This document shows positions 9,045-19,059 of a stretch of 64,000 nucleotides of DNA, piece by piece. A model generated the notes under the pieces. The model was given only the letters and a program-made list of their open reading frames with translations. It did no database searches and was not told the origin of the DNA. The DNA is from Rheum nobile. Its lineage: Eukaryota; Streptophyta; Magnoliopsida; Caryophyllales; Polygonaceae. Made by a program: the position numbers and the translations under genes. Where the stretch lies: NCBI GenBank assembly GCA_027886185.1, contig WOAB01000595.1, positions 1,612,001-1,676,000 of the forward strand. Reading direction: 5' to 3'. Each line of letters begins with the position of its first letter. The first letter of the stretch is position 1.

Positions 9045-9600
9045 CTGCCCCGCAGAAAGTTAAGGAGGTACAACGCTTATTGGGCGCAGTAAAATACTTG
9101 GGCATATTTTGTGCTTGCCTGTCGGAGAGAAGTCTCCCTTTCTTCAAGGCCCTCCAAAAGGTCCACAACTTTGAGTAGACGCCGGAGTGTAGCCTTCGAT
9201 GACTTGAAGAACCACTTGAAGCGATTACCCATCTTGTAGGCACCCACACCTAGAGAGGAGCTCCAACTTTACATCACCATGGGGGATACCGCAGTCAGCG
9301 TAGTCATTGTGAAGGACGCTCGAGTGCCAGTCTACTTTGTGAGAAAGACCTGCTGGCTGCAGAAACAAGGTACTCACCTATGGAAAAGCTGGCTCTCACA
9401 GTAGTCACAGTCGCTCGTAAGTTGAAGCCATACTTCCAGGACCACCCCGTGCAGGTCCTCTCGGACTTCCCACTGCAGGACCTGCTCCATCGATCTACCC
9501 TCTCGGGATGAATGACGAGGTGGGTAGTCGAGCTCTATGAGTTTGACATCTCGTACAAAATTCTCCATGTTATCAAGGCGCAATCTCTCGCCGACTTCCT
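9045..9600 (+). pseudogene. Tat-B RT C-terminus and first RNase H
   Basis: Translation in shifting frames gives the end of RT (KVKEVQRLLGAVKYLG), then RNase H pieces such as ETRYSPMEKLALTVVTVARKL and KPYFQDHPVQVLSDFPLQDLL. The domain ends in TRWVVELYEFDISYKI and AQSLADFLVE. Several frameshifts and stops (near 9175, 9245 and 9508) break it. This is the gypsy-type RNase H that precedes the extra RNase H in Tat elements. The left edge is the Athila-1 insertion point. Confidence 0.8.
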
Positions 9601-10471
9601 TGTTGAGGCCAGGTTCAGGGATAAGGCCGTCGCGGAAGCAACAGGGGCATTGACTTGTTGCACACTCTTTCCTGATGGAGCAGTGAACGAGGGGGGCCAT
9701 GGAGCCGGCTTGGTCCCCAACTTCTCGGGAGGAGAGACAATGGAGTACGCATTGGCCTTGGAATTCGAGGCCACTAACAATGAAGCAGAGTATAAGGGTC
9801 TATTGGCGGGAATTGAGTTAGCCCTAGTGAATGGGGCGCAAAGCCTGACTTGTTACAGCGACTCCGAGGTAGTGGTTAACCAAGTACAAGGAATTTACGA
9901 GGCGAAGACGGGAACTTTGCCTGAGTGCTGTGAGAGGGTGAAAACGCTAGCCAAAGCTTTACGCCAGTTTGGGATACACTCCATCCGGAGGTCCGAGAAC
10001 ACGACGACAGATGCCCTCGCAAAGCATGGTTCCAGATTAGTTGGGTGCACTACGGGTGTAGCCCGCGTAGAAAGAAAGAGTCTTCCTGCCATTCGAATGC
10101 AAGTCATGGAAATCAGTGAAATCCCTGACGGGAGGACACCCTTGAAGGAATACTTGAAGAATGGAGCCTCTCCTTCCGACAAGGCCGAGAGGTGGTGGTT
10201 GCAAGTCCGCGCCTCACGTTTTTACATGAAAGGAAGCAAACTATACAAGAAAGGCTATAACTCGTCGAGCCTCAACCGCGTCTCACTGGAGCAAGGTCAT
10301 CAACTCATTAAGGAGATTCATAGCGACACATGCGGAAGCCATTCCGGGTGCAGGACCCTTGCCCACAAAGCACATAGTGGCGGATACTTTTGGCCCACCA
10401 TGAGAAAAGATGCTATGGAAGTCTCCCGGTCCTGCAATCCCTGCCAGGTTCAAGCTCTCGCCATCCTATAA
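9512..10471 (+). pseudogene. Tat-B archaeal-type RNase H and integrase zinc domain
   Basis: A 319-codon open frame. Residues ~53-175 form a complete second RNase H with Asp in DGAVNEGGHGAG, Glu in NNEAEY, Asp in CYSDSEVVV and Asp in TTDALAKHGS, so the D-E-D-D set is present. Residues ~260-315 hold the integrase HHCC finger (EIHSDTCGSHSG and SCNPCQ). This acquired RNase H is diagnostic of Tat-lineage elements; its role in replication is not settled. A TAA at 10469 ends the frame, but the integrase core continues in the same frame. The frame contains an early in-register Met only by chance, since pol is a polyprotein. Confidence 0.85.
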
Positions 10472-11344
10472 CTCGGACAAGAGATGAAGATACTGAGCGC
10501 CCTATGCCCGTTGGCCATGTGGGGGATGGATCTCCTCGGCCCTTTTCCTCGCGCTCCCTGGCAGCTGCAGTACATCTTGGTGACCATTGACTATTACACC
10601 AAGTGGATCGAGGCGAAGGCCTTAGCAACTACCACAGTCGAAAAGGTAAATAATTTTATCTTGCAAAATGTCATTTATCGCTTTGGACTCCCCTAGGATA
10701 TTGTCACCAACCGAGGGCCCGAATTCAACACAGAGAAGCTAAGGACATTCCGCGATAACCTGGGCATTCACCTTCGATTTTACTTGGTAGCTCATTTACG
10801 AACAAACGGCCAGGTAGAGAACGCGAATGGGAAGATTTTAGCCGGATTGAAGAAGAGGCTAGACAAAGCGCAAGGGCGATGGGAAATAAACCTCCCGCTC
10901 GTCCTCTAGGCCGATCGAACCACACCAAGGAAAGGGACTAGCGAGACCCCGTTTTGCCTAGCGTATAGAGTTGAGGCGGTTGTCTCGATAGAGCACCTTT
11001 TCCCGAATGAGAGGATTTTGCATTACGACGAGGAAAGCAACAATGAGAGGATGTCCTTGGAATTACAATTGAGGGAATAAGTGCGAGAAATGGCCAAGAT
11101 CTGCGAGGCCGAGTACAAGAGAAGGATTTCCGCGCACTACAACAAGAAAATCCTCCCCCGATGCTTCAAAAAGGGGGATCTGGTCCTCAGAAGAATGGAA
11201 AGCGGGAAGCTAGACCCAAGGTGGGAAGGCCCTTACATCATCTTACACCAAGTGGATGAAGAAGCCTACAAGTTAAAGAGAGAGGATGACAACCTGGTCC
11301 CAAACACATGGAATGTCTTGCACCTGAAGAAGTACTTCCCGTAA
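10472..11344 (+). pseudogene. Tat-B integrase core and C-terminus
   Basis: Same frame as the preceding segment, with stops at 10694 (TAG), about 10907 (TAG, at the usual Trp of LWAYRTT) and 11078 (TAA). GMDLLGPFPRAP carries the first Asp. The usual second Asp (IVTDNG in relatives) reads IVTNRG, so this catalytic residue is lost. NGQVENANGKIL carries the Glu. The C-terminal part, FKKGDLVLRRM and GKLDPRWEGPYII, is the GPY/F module, and NVLHLKKYFP closes the polyprotein. Integrase would insert the cDNA. With three stops and a lost Asp this copy is dead. Confidence 0.85.
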
Positions 11345-11514
11345 GCAAGAGAACGGTGAGAGAACCCGAGGAAGAGCAACACCTATGTAAGCCCTAACAA
11401 CATATGTAATGTAAGCACCGATGAGGCCGGTTGGTAGCTAGACTTTTTTTTATCGAAGCCCCACAGATGTTAAGCACCATAAGTGCGAGTCATGAATGCA
11501 ATTTTGAGCAATAA

Positions 11515-11955
11515 TGAGCAATACTAGGCACGGGAAGGGGCGAGAGCAATATTAAAGCAATACTAGTCAATCCCAAGCAATACTGGGCCCGAGGAGGGGC
11601 AAGAGCAATATTCAAGCAATACCAGACAATACTAAGCAATATTGGGCCTAGGGAGGGGCGAGAACATAATTAATGAAATATCAGGCAATACCAAGCAATA
11701 CTGGGCTCGGGGAGAGGCGAGAGCAATATTAAAGCAATATCAGGCAATACCAAGCAATACTGGGCCCAAGAAGGGGCGAGAGCAATATTAAAGCAATACC
11801 AGGCAATACTGGGCCCGAGGAGAGGTGAGAGCAATATTAAAGCAATTCCAGGAAATACCAAAGCAATACTGGGCCCGGAGAGGGGCGAAAGCAATACTGA
11901 GCAATATTTAAAGCAACATTGAGCCCAAGAAGGGGCGAAAGCAATATTGAAGCAA
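11515..11955 (+). repeat. 59-bp tandem repeat array in Tat-B 3' region
   Basis: Units starting GCAATACTGGGCCC begin at 11577, 11636, 11695, 11754, 11803 and 11863. The spacing is 59 bp except for one 49-bp deletion variant and one 60-bp unit. Partial copies lie at both edges. The repeat is GA-rich on this strand; minus-strand ORFs across it are repeat artefacts. Confidence 0.92.
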
Positions 11956-12103
11956 CTAAAACAATAAAAATGCAGGACCAAGCCCACAGAGAAAGCAAGA
12001 GGCAATGCCAAACCGGCGAGAGCAAAGAGGAAAGGCTAAGCAATGACCCACAGAAACGTGGCTCTGAACAAAGCAACAAGATGGCGAGCTACCACGACAA
12101 GAG

Positions 12104-12335
12104 AAAGTGGCGGAAGCAACAAGACCGTAGAGCTAGGTAAATACAACAAGGCAAGAAAGTGACAGAAGCACCAAGACCGTGGATCCAGGTAAATACAACA
12201 AGGCAAGAAATTGGCGGAAGCACCAAGACCGCGTAGCCAGGTAAATACAATAAAAGGGCAAGAAAGTGGCGGAAGTGCCAAGACCACAATGCCGAGTAGA
12301 TACAACAAAACACAAGAAAAGTGACGGAATGACCC
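12104..12335 (+). repeat. ~53-bp tandem repeat array in Tat-B 3' region
   Basis: About four to five units of the form GAAAGTGGCGGAAGCACC, then AAGACCG, then AGGTAAATACAACAAGGCA, are unrelated in sequence to the first array. The last copies are more degenerate. Two separate arrays in one 3' region are typical of Tat-lineage elements. Confidence 0.88.
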
Positions 12336-12994
12336 AGATCGCGGAGCAACATAGACGCAGTAGGGAAATAAGCTACAACACCGCCTAAACCCGCATCAAG
12401 AATAGGCAGCAAGCAATGAAAAATCACCTACATGCCCACATATACACCCTCGACGTTGATATTGACGGAAACCCAAGAAGAGGACATGATGAGTGTCCGG
12501 TCCAAAGGCCCCATCACCAGAGCGCGTGCCAGGGAATGACCCTGAATGTTGTAGTTGGGATCCTCGACATCAGCCAGTTGCAAGATGGTATCGAGGGTGA
12601 AGCCGGTGGCGAGCAACGTATATGTCTGTCGGCGCCCGCCGATGTATCAACGAGAGGCGGCCACGGCCACGGAATAACTACCCGGCAAGGGAGGAAAACC
12701 GGGAGGATGATTCATCTGTTGTAAGCTGCAATGAAACACGAGATCAAGACAAGCAAAGACATACAAGAGAAGAGAAGTAGAAAAACGCAAAGTGAAGCAA
12801 GTAAGCGAAAACAAAAGAGGGAGGCCAATATATAACAAGCGGTTGACCTTAACTGCCCGGAGCCCGAGGGTTGCAATAAATGTTCATCCACGAAAAACTG
12901 TTCAAAAAACTGTCTAATCAAAGTGCCTGGGCACTAGCAAGGGGAAGGAAAAATAGGAGAGAAAAGCAAGCAGGAAAGCCACACGTCCAAAGAC
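12336..12994. other. Tat-B spacer between repeats and antisense gene
   Basis: No gene is supported. Short ORFs on both strands show no domain. The stretch probably includes the 3' untranslated part of the antisense gene that ends near 12995. Confidence 0.4.
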
Positions 12995-15634
12995 TCAGTG
13001 ATCAGCACCCGACAATTCAGGGTTCGCGGCATCATGGGGGCCCCAGTTCTTCAAAGCATCACTTAAGATCCTGTCTAGGAGCTCGTTGTTGTGGGCCTGA
13101 TTACTCGGCGGGTCCAAGAACACGAGCGTGAAGGAAAGCGGCGAGTTCTCTCCCAATCCCACAAAGGAAGCAATGGCTCGATGCGAAGAGCTTCCCGGAA
13201 AGACATATGGCGAAGAAAGCTCCTCGAGGCTCCTCTTGGTGCCCCGATGCTTCCCCGATGCCGGGGTAATCGCCCACCACCTGGCTGAAAGAAAGATGCT
13301 AGAATGGCTTGGCCCGCTCTGGCTATATAGGTTGCGCACACGGGTTGAATACAATGGGGACCACACCGGCGTGACGAGGCATCTGGTTCACTCCGTTTTG
13401 ACCCCCGGCCTTGTACAAGGGACACGAGAAGTGCATGCATCTTCGTTATAGCGCGGCTCCCTTGCAAACTCATTCACCGCCTCTTCTCGGATCGCCTACC
13501 TCTGATCGGCGAAGTTGACAACAACACTCCTCAAGCTCTCAAGCTTCGAGAGAAACCCAGAGCATTCTTGGCCCAAACAAGAGAGCTCCCCTCCCAGCCT
13601 CCTCGGCCGGTCAGTTGGCATCCTCGGCTCCTACCTTCGCGGTCCCTGCTTCCGCACGGACCTTAGCGAGCCGATGGTTGAGCATGGAAACGTGTTGCTC
13701 TGCTTCCTCGGCCCTCCGCCTGACTAGATGCACTTGCTCCTCGACCTGCCTCGCACACTCCTCAGTTTTCTGCTCTAGCTCCTTCGCGTGCTGTGCCCGC
13801 TCCTCCGTCCACCTCGTAGAGTCATGCGAAGCCTGTGCACATTGGTTGCGCGCCCCGAGCATGAGCCCCGCCTGCGGAAAGCCAGAAGCAAGAAACAAAG
13901 TTACCCCTATAACACCCTTTGCACCGCCCGACAAAGAAGGAAAGAGAAGAAAGAGAAATAAGCATTCTCTCAGCCAGGACGCGCCCAACACCGAGTTGAT
14001 GTACTCATCGGTGAGGGAGAGCCCCCTCACGTAAGCTGCTCCCATCGAGAAGAAGACAAGCGTCTGAAGTACCTTAGTCACTTCACTGATGGGGAGCATA
14101 AGAAGGGTCGGCAAGCTACCCATCAAGAGAGCTGGATCCCATGGGCCGCGAGAACTGGCTTCTCCACCTCCCGATAGGGTATCGTCTAGGTTCACAAACT
14201 GCACATGCGGAGCAGATGGCCCCGAGGCCAACACTTGCCCCGTGAACCCCTAGACAATATTCCTCTCAGGGGTGCACCCCAGAAGTTGTAGGTCCTGCAC
14301 GTCGACCCACACTGGCCCTATGACCTGATCACCCATTCCATCCTCGTACCCAGACTGAGGCTTGACCCCGCCCTTGGATCGACATGTTGACTAGGCACCC
14401 CTCTGAAGTCGCCGCCCGAGTTGCCGATACTCTCAAAGTCGTCCGAGCCCATCATGTCGCTTGCAATGCAAAGAAAAGGAGAAAGGCAAGAGGCATTAGG
14501 GCACCAAAGAGGAAAGGAAACAAAGAGGCACAACAACTAGCCATCATTAGGGTCCCGGAGCATCATGGAGGCTCCTACCCCTTTGTCGGCCAATAGGGTT
14601 GGCCAGTGGAGTAAGTAACCCCGCATCAACCATCCTCTTGAATGTCAAATAGTCGGTACAGTTGACAAACTCTTTGGAAGGGTCCATAAATTGGTCGGCA
14701 AACACCTTCTTGACATCCGCGGGTAAAGCATTGAAGCGTTTCAGCTTGGATCCCTTCGTGGGGGCGTTCGTCATGCCAAGGCTATCGACATCGTCACTCA
14801 CGATCAGGAACCACTTCGCTTCCCTGCCCTTGACCTTGGGGGGAGGACAATCCTCTTATCGGCCTCCACCTTCAGTGTGAAGTAGTCGGGCTTGAAAGTC
14901 CGAGCCGAGAACAAGGTGATGAATCGCCGAAAGGTGGGACAAACTACCAACTCGTGGCACCTCACCAAGAAGACAAAGACCCACCGCCAATAATTCAGGT
15001 GCAACTAGATCGGTGCGACCCCCAAGCCCCTCAGCAAGTCGAGCACTATACCATAGGCCGGATAGCGTAAGCCGACCTTCAAATCCTCTAGGTTCGTCGC
15101 CACTGCGTCGGGGTACGCGTACAAGGAACGTCCTCTTCGAAGAGGCAATGCAAGTGAGATGCCGGGAGGAAAGTCATACTCCTCCTGGATCGCTTGGAGG
15201 CCTACGTAGGTCAACGAAGAGCAATGATCATGCTGGCGTGCGAAATTCATGAAGTCTTCGTCCCCCTCGATTCGGGCCGACTTGACCCTCTCAGACATGA
15301 TGGGAGGAACGACCCTACCACTGGGGCTCCCGACCATCCCGGCCGAAGCTGATTCGCCCGATGGCGACCTTAAGGGAGCCTTGGACCCGCTGCCAGCATC
15401 TCGCCCGACTTCCGATTGTGGCTCCGCCGATTGGGGCTCTATCGCATGCGGCTCTACCACTTGAGACTCTACCGCTTGAGACCCTTCCGCCCAGGGGTCT
15501 GCCATTTAAGGCTCCACCGCCTGGGGCACCAGAGCTTGGGGCTCCGCACTTGATGACCCCAAATTAACCACCGAGACCCTCCGACCACCAGGCCCGATCG
15601 GGAGGTCGTCTCTGTTGCTAGAACTCGGAGACAT
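12995..15634 (-). pseudogene. Antisense gene of Tat-B, PF04195-like, multi-exon
   Basis: Read on the minus strand from the Met at 15634 (MSPSSSNRDDLPIGPGG). An acidic E/P/Q-rich N-terminus holds a TAA, and Gly/Ala/Ser-rich sequence follows. Then come FPPGISLALPLRRG, YPAYGIVLDLLRGLGVAPI and LNYWRWVFVFLVRCHEL, a pattern I recognise from the 'putative gypsy type transposon' family PF04195. Next are DVKKVFADQFMDP, a Gly/Ser region and a coiled coil (HAKELEQKTEECARQVEEQV) at 13820-13640, and the end is NELLDRILSDALKNWG. Likely introns end in CAG or AAG acceptors near 14472 and 13874. Antisense ORFs at this place are known in Tat elements, but their function is not. Exon limits here are estimates. 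Confidence 0.65.
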
Positions 15635-16060
15635 CTTTTCTAAAAAATGGGACTCTTGGGAGAAATCGGAAACCGACTTGAGGAGAAGCACACAAGAAGA
15701 AAGAGAGAAGAGAAAAGACAACCCGCCTCAAACGCAAGCAAGCTCGCCGGTGTTAGAGTGAAAAAGGGAGGGGATCGGCGCAAGGGTAGAAGAAAAGAGG
15801 CTATGACGGTGGAGCACTATGAGCAAGATCGTTCGCTCTAAGCGAGGGTTTTTATCTCGACTGAACAAGAAAAGAAAAATGCAAAAAAAGAGAAGGGAAG
15901 AAAACAAAAAAGAGGGTTGCTTACCTACCCAATTAAAGACAAGGAGCCCCGGTCCACCCTATACCTTCCACGAAAAAGCTCGAGCATAGAGAACGACAAT
16001 GGCAAAGTGATGAAGAAAGCGAGAGAAGGGAAGCAACACGCCGGAGAGAAGCCGAAAGCC

Positions 16061-16069
16061 CCTTTTATA
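16061..16069 (-). promoter_or_regulatory. TATA box of the antisense gene
   Basis: The minus strand reads GGTATAAAAGGGGC. It lies about 430 bp upstream of the Met at 15634 and points toward it, leaving room for a leader that may contain an intron. Confidence 0.6.
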
Positions 16070-17404
16070 CCGGCGATGTGACGAGATGGTTATGATTATG
16101 GGGGCAGAGAATATGTCATAAACCAACCGCTTCGGAAACTGTTCTGGAGACGTTCAAACTGCCATCTAGAAGGTCTAAGGCAACGTTTCAGGACCAATAG
16201 GTCAGTCCGCGGATAGTATAGCAGTGATAGGCCAGAGCAAAGTTAATACTACAAAAGGCCGAAATCACAATGCCCGTGAGCATTGCCCGCGGCCTTTAGC
16301 AAAGTGCAAGAAGGAAAGAAACATCACGAACGCGAACAAGGGAAAGCAAGCAATAAACACAGGAGCAAGCAATGAGCCATAAAGTCTCATTTTTTATTCA
16401 TGTCAACCAAGATTACAAGGAGAGATTACAAGTAGCCAACCTATTTCGGCCACGGGTATACAAAAAAGAATCTAGCAAAGAAAAAGACCGGGACGAGAAG
16501 GAAGGCGAGCGCCATCACCAGCTGCGAGCTCTAAGGCCCCCACGAAAGCTACATGCATGGGGATTCGAGGCAAACGTGTACATGACCCACATTCCCTCAG
16601 GCTCCACCCCAGGCCCGAAGAGCTGGCAAAACCTGCGGAGGGAAAGATGCAAGGAGATCCCGTGGAGAGGGAGAAGCAAACTAGCTTGACTCCCTCTGAC
16701 TGAGGAGACTCCGGGGAGCATCTTCTCTTCCCCAGCCACACGACTTCACTAGGGCACGCCCCCCACCCTCAGCCTCAAGCGCCGCCACCACCCCATGCAC
16801 CGCGGCCAAGAAGTCTGCAAGGCGAACAAGGGCACTCCCATTCGCAAGGAAGCAAAATGCTTCCCTGACTACCCCTGCTCCACTCCTTACATCCCCTAGA
16901 CCGAAAGGCGATTTCTCCTTTTCGTCCAGGCGGCCACGGCGCTCTAAAGCTAAGAGCGTCCTGAGGGACGTCAGCCACGTCCCACATCCCTTAAAGTACC
17001 TCTACCTGAAGTGCTCACGTCCCTCCTAAAGGAGGGATTAAAGAGGAGAATCAGAGGCAACGACCCACAAGCGCTCAGAGCCACATTCATACAAACTTCA
17101 CACGCTGTTGCTGGCATAACATGGCATCGCAATTTGCGGACGCAAAGTAACGATGTCCTCCTAGCTCAAAAGGGATCCTGTCCCTCCGATCACCATGTGA
17201 CCTAGACATTTGTAAGGGAAAGAGAAGAAACAAGTGGATTTGTGTTTGGTTCGAGACACCCGGGCAAGCAAGAAACTGCAAGGAAGGAAGCAAGAGTCAA
17301 AGCAAGTATAAGAGCAATTGTCTTAAGCAAGTATTGAAGCAAGTATTTTGAGCAATCTGAGCAAAGGAGAAGGAGAGATTTGAGCAAGAAATGAAGCGAC
17401 ACTG
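16070..17404. other. Tat-B region between antisense promoter and LTR
   Basis: This is G/C-rich, with stretches of scattered AAGCAA/GAGCAA words like those in the 59-bp array. Minus-strand ORFs at 16472-16987 have no recognisable domain. A second minus-strand TATA (17405) faces into this region, so a transcript through it is possible. I support no gene here. Confidence 0.4.
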
Positions 17405-17415
17405 CCGTTTTTATA
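17405..17415 (-). promoter_or_regulatory. Second minus-strand TATA box in Tat-B
   Basis: The minus strand reads GACTATAAAAACGGC, a good plant TATA match, just inside the probable PPT/LTR border. The first Met downstream opens a 66-codon frame (17402-17202) without a domain. Confidence 0.4.
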
Positions 17416-17437
17416 GTCGCTCCTCCAGATGGGACGT

Positions 17438-18271
17438 GTGGGGCCTACTGTCTACCTCACAATAACGGCAAGAAAAAACAGTCTTCCCCTCCGCGGCCTG
17501 TTGAGAAGGTTCACGACCATGCCAAGCCAATCGGCTCCTTTGAAGATCAAGCCCCCCAGCCGGATAGGACCTCGACCGCATGGCTTGAGAGGCTATGTGG
17601 GAGCCGAATTTAGCCTAGCCCAAGTGCGTAGGCCCAAACAGGAGAAACTCCCATCTAGCAATACGTCCCAACTCGAAGAAAGACCCTAATGGATCTATCT
17701 TGGCTCGATCTGGCAACATGGCCCGCGGCCCCTCTTCTTGCTCCACCCTGTTGGCTCCTCTCGGTCCGGCCCGGTTGCACGGTCCGAGAACCCTCCTCGC
17801 GGCCTGGGCCGGCTGCGCAACAATAGGGCCATCTGGCCTCAAGTATATAAGGGGGAGGTTGTGACTAGAAACGGGATTCTTCACCCTTCTCTGGTTGGCT
17901 TCTCTCTCCCACCTCATCGGTTAACACCAAAACTCTCGTACTCTATGCTCCTTCTGCCACTATTGCGCCTCCGTACTCTATACTCTTTCAGCCACTCTTG
18001 CTCCATCGTACTCTATACTATTTCTGCAACTGTTGCTCACCGTACTCTATACTCTACCGCCCTTTATGCCCCATTCGTGAGTTGAGCGATGACTTGAGCA
18101 TCGGAGTGGCAAGCCCGGGGTCACCCTCGAGCCCCTCTTCTTTTTCAGGTTGGAGCTCGGGACCGGACGGTGTCTGGCATGACCGGAGGCAGACGGCAGG
18201 GAACGGGGAGAGAGGTCTTCGGGAGAGACGATCCGGAGTTGGTTCTCTGTGGACCGCCAACTACTTCATCA
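17438..18271 (+). mobile_element. Probable 3' LTR of Tat-B
   Basis: A TGTGGGGCC start, a TATA box at 17844, a pyrimidine-rich leader with three spaced TACTCTATACT repeats (17936-18055), and an ACTTCATCA end, after which the sequence becomes AT-rich. No second LTR is present to confirm the borders. Confidence 0.45.
17844..17851 (+). promoter_or_regulatory. TATA box of the Tat-B LTR
   Basis: TATATAAG followed by GGGGAGG in a GC-rich setting; likely start of element transcription. Confidence 0.55.
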
Positions 18272-19059
18272 CGGAAAATCGGATGATCACAATAGTTAGC
18301 TTATTTATATGATATAATTTGTAGGCTGAAAGTTTGGAAATATATAATTTTTATTTGTTGAAAAAGTTAGGAAACATTATCTTATACAAAATAGGTTTAG
18401 ACAATGCTATATAAGTGGATATGATTCCGTCGGTTTAGTCATCGTCTTAGAAGACGAAGAAGAAGAGTGCGTGAGAATGTGAGATTCACTTTGAGGGTAC
18501 CGAAGCAGAGAAGAAAATAAAAGATCTTGCAGGTCATGGCGGGTGAGTTCGTGGTTCGAAGTAGTAGAAGAGTTTCAAGACTAGGTGGGTTTTATGGGGT
18601 TTGAATCTGGATATATAAACAAGAAATCAACGAGATAGGTATACTCTTTCTAAATGATCTCTTATGAGAAAGTAAAACATAGAGGTTTTTATTTAATTAC
18701 CTAGTAAACTATTTACGGTTTTCACTCTAAGTTGTATATTAAATTTTTGCTATCTTTCATATATTTTATTTCGTTGCATATACTGATGGAAAAAATCCCT
18801 CTCAAGCAACACTAATAACCTAAAAGTTTTCCACCCCAATAGGAGTATATAATATGGCTCGAACACAATACGAATAATATTTTTTTGGTTCAAATATGAA
18901 ATAATATATGTAACTGGAATTAACTTATTAGTCGGTATGTATATGTAACATATACACGCACGGGAGAATGAACGAAGTAATGCAGGTGACTAGAAGCTAG
19001 GATCAATTAAGGATCCTTCATATTCATGTTGTACATGACACAAAAATTACTTTAAACGC
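18272..19059. other. AT-rich spacer
   Basis: No gene seen. The part at 18580-18700 (AAATCAACGAG, TATACTC, TTTAATTACC) is loosely like the end of the copia LTR at 42590-42690, so an old LTR fragment is possible. I would not annotate it as one. Confidence 0.4.

Larger units (their letters stand above)
9045..18271 (+). mobile_element. Tat-B: 3' half of a Ty3/gypsy Tat-lineage element
   Basis: It starts abruptly at the Athila-1 LTR edge inside RT/RNase H. It then has a second, archaeal-type RNase H, integrase, 3' tandem repeats, an antisense PF04195-like gene and a probable LTR. The dual RNase H and the antisense ORF are known marks of the Tat lineage (Retand, Ogre and Grande relatives). The 5' half (LTR, gag, PR, most of RT) is outside this window or lost. 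Confidence 0.85.

Noticed and set aside
11670..12427. Minus-strand ORFs rich in SWAQ/CFNIAL and SCLVVFTW repeats
   Set aside because: They are translations of the 59-bp and 53-bp tandem repeats; the periodic protein reflects the DNA repeat.
13615..14034. 139-codon plus-strand ORF in Tat-B
   Set aside because: Opposite the coiled-coil exon of the antisense gene; Ser/Cys/Ala-rich with no domain.
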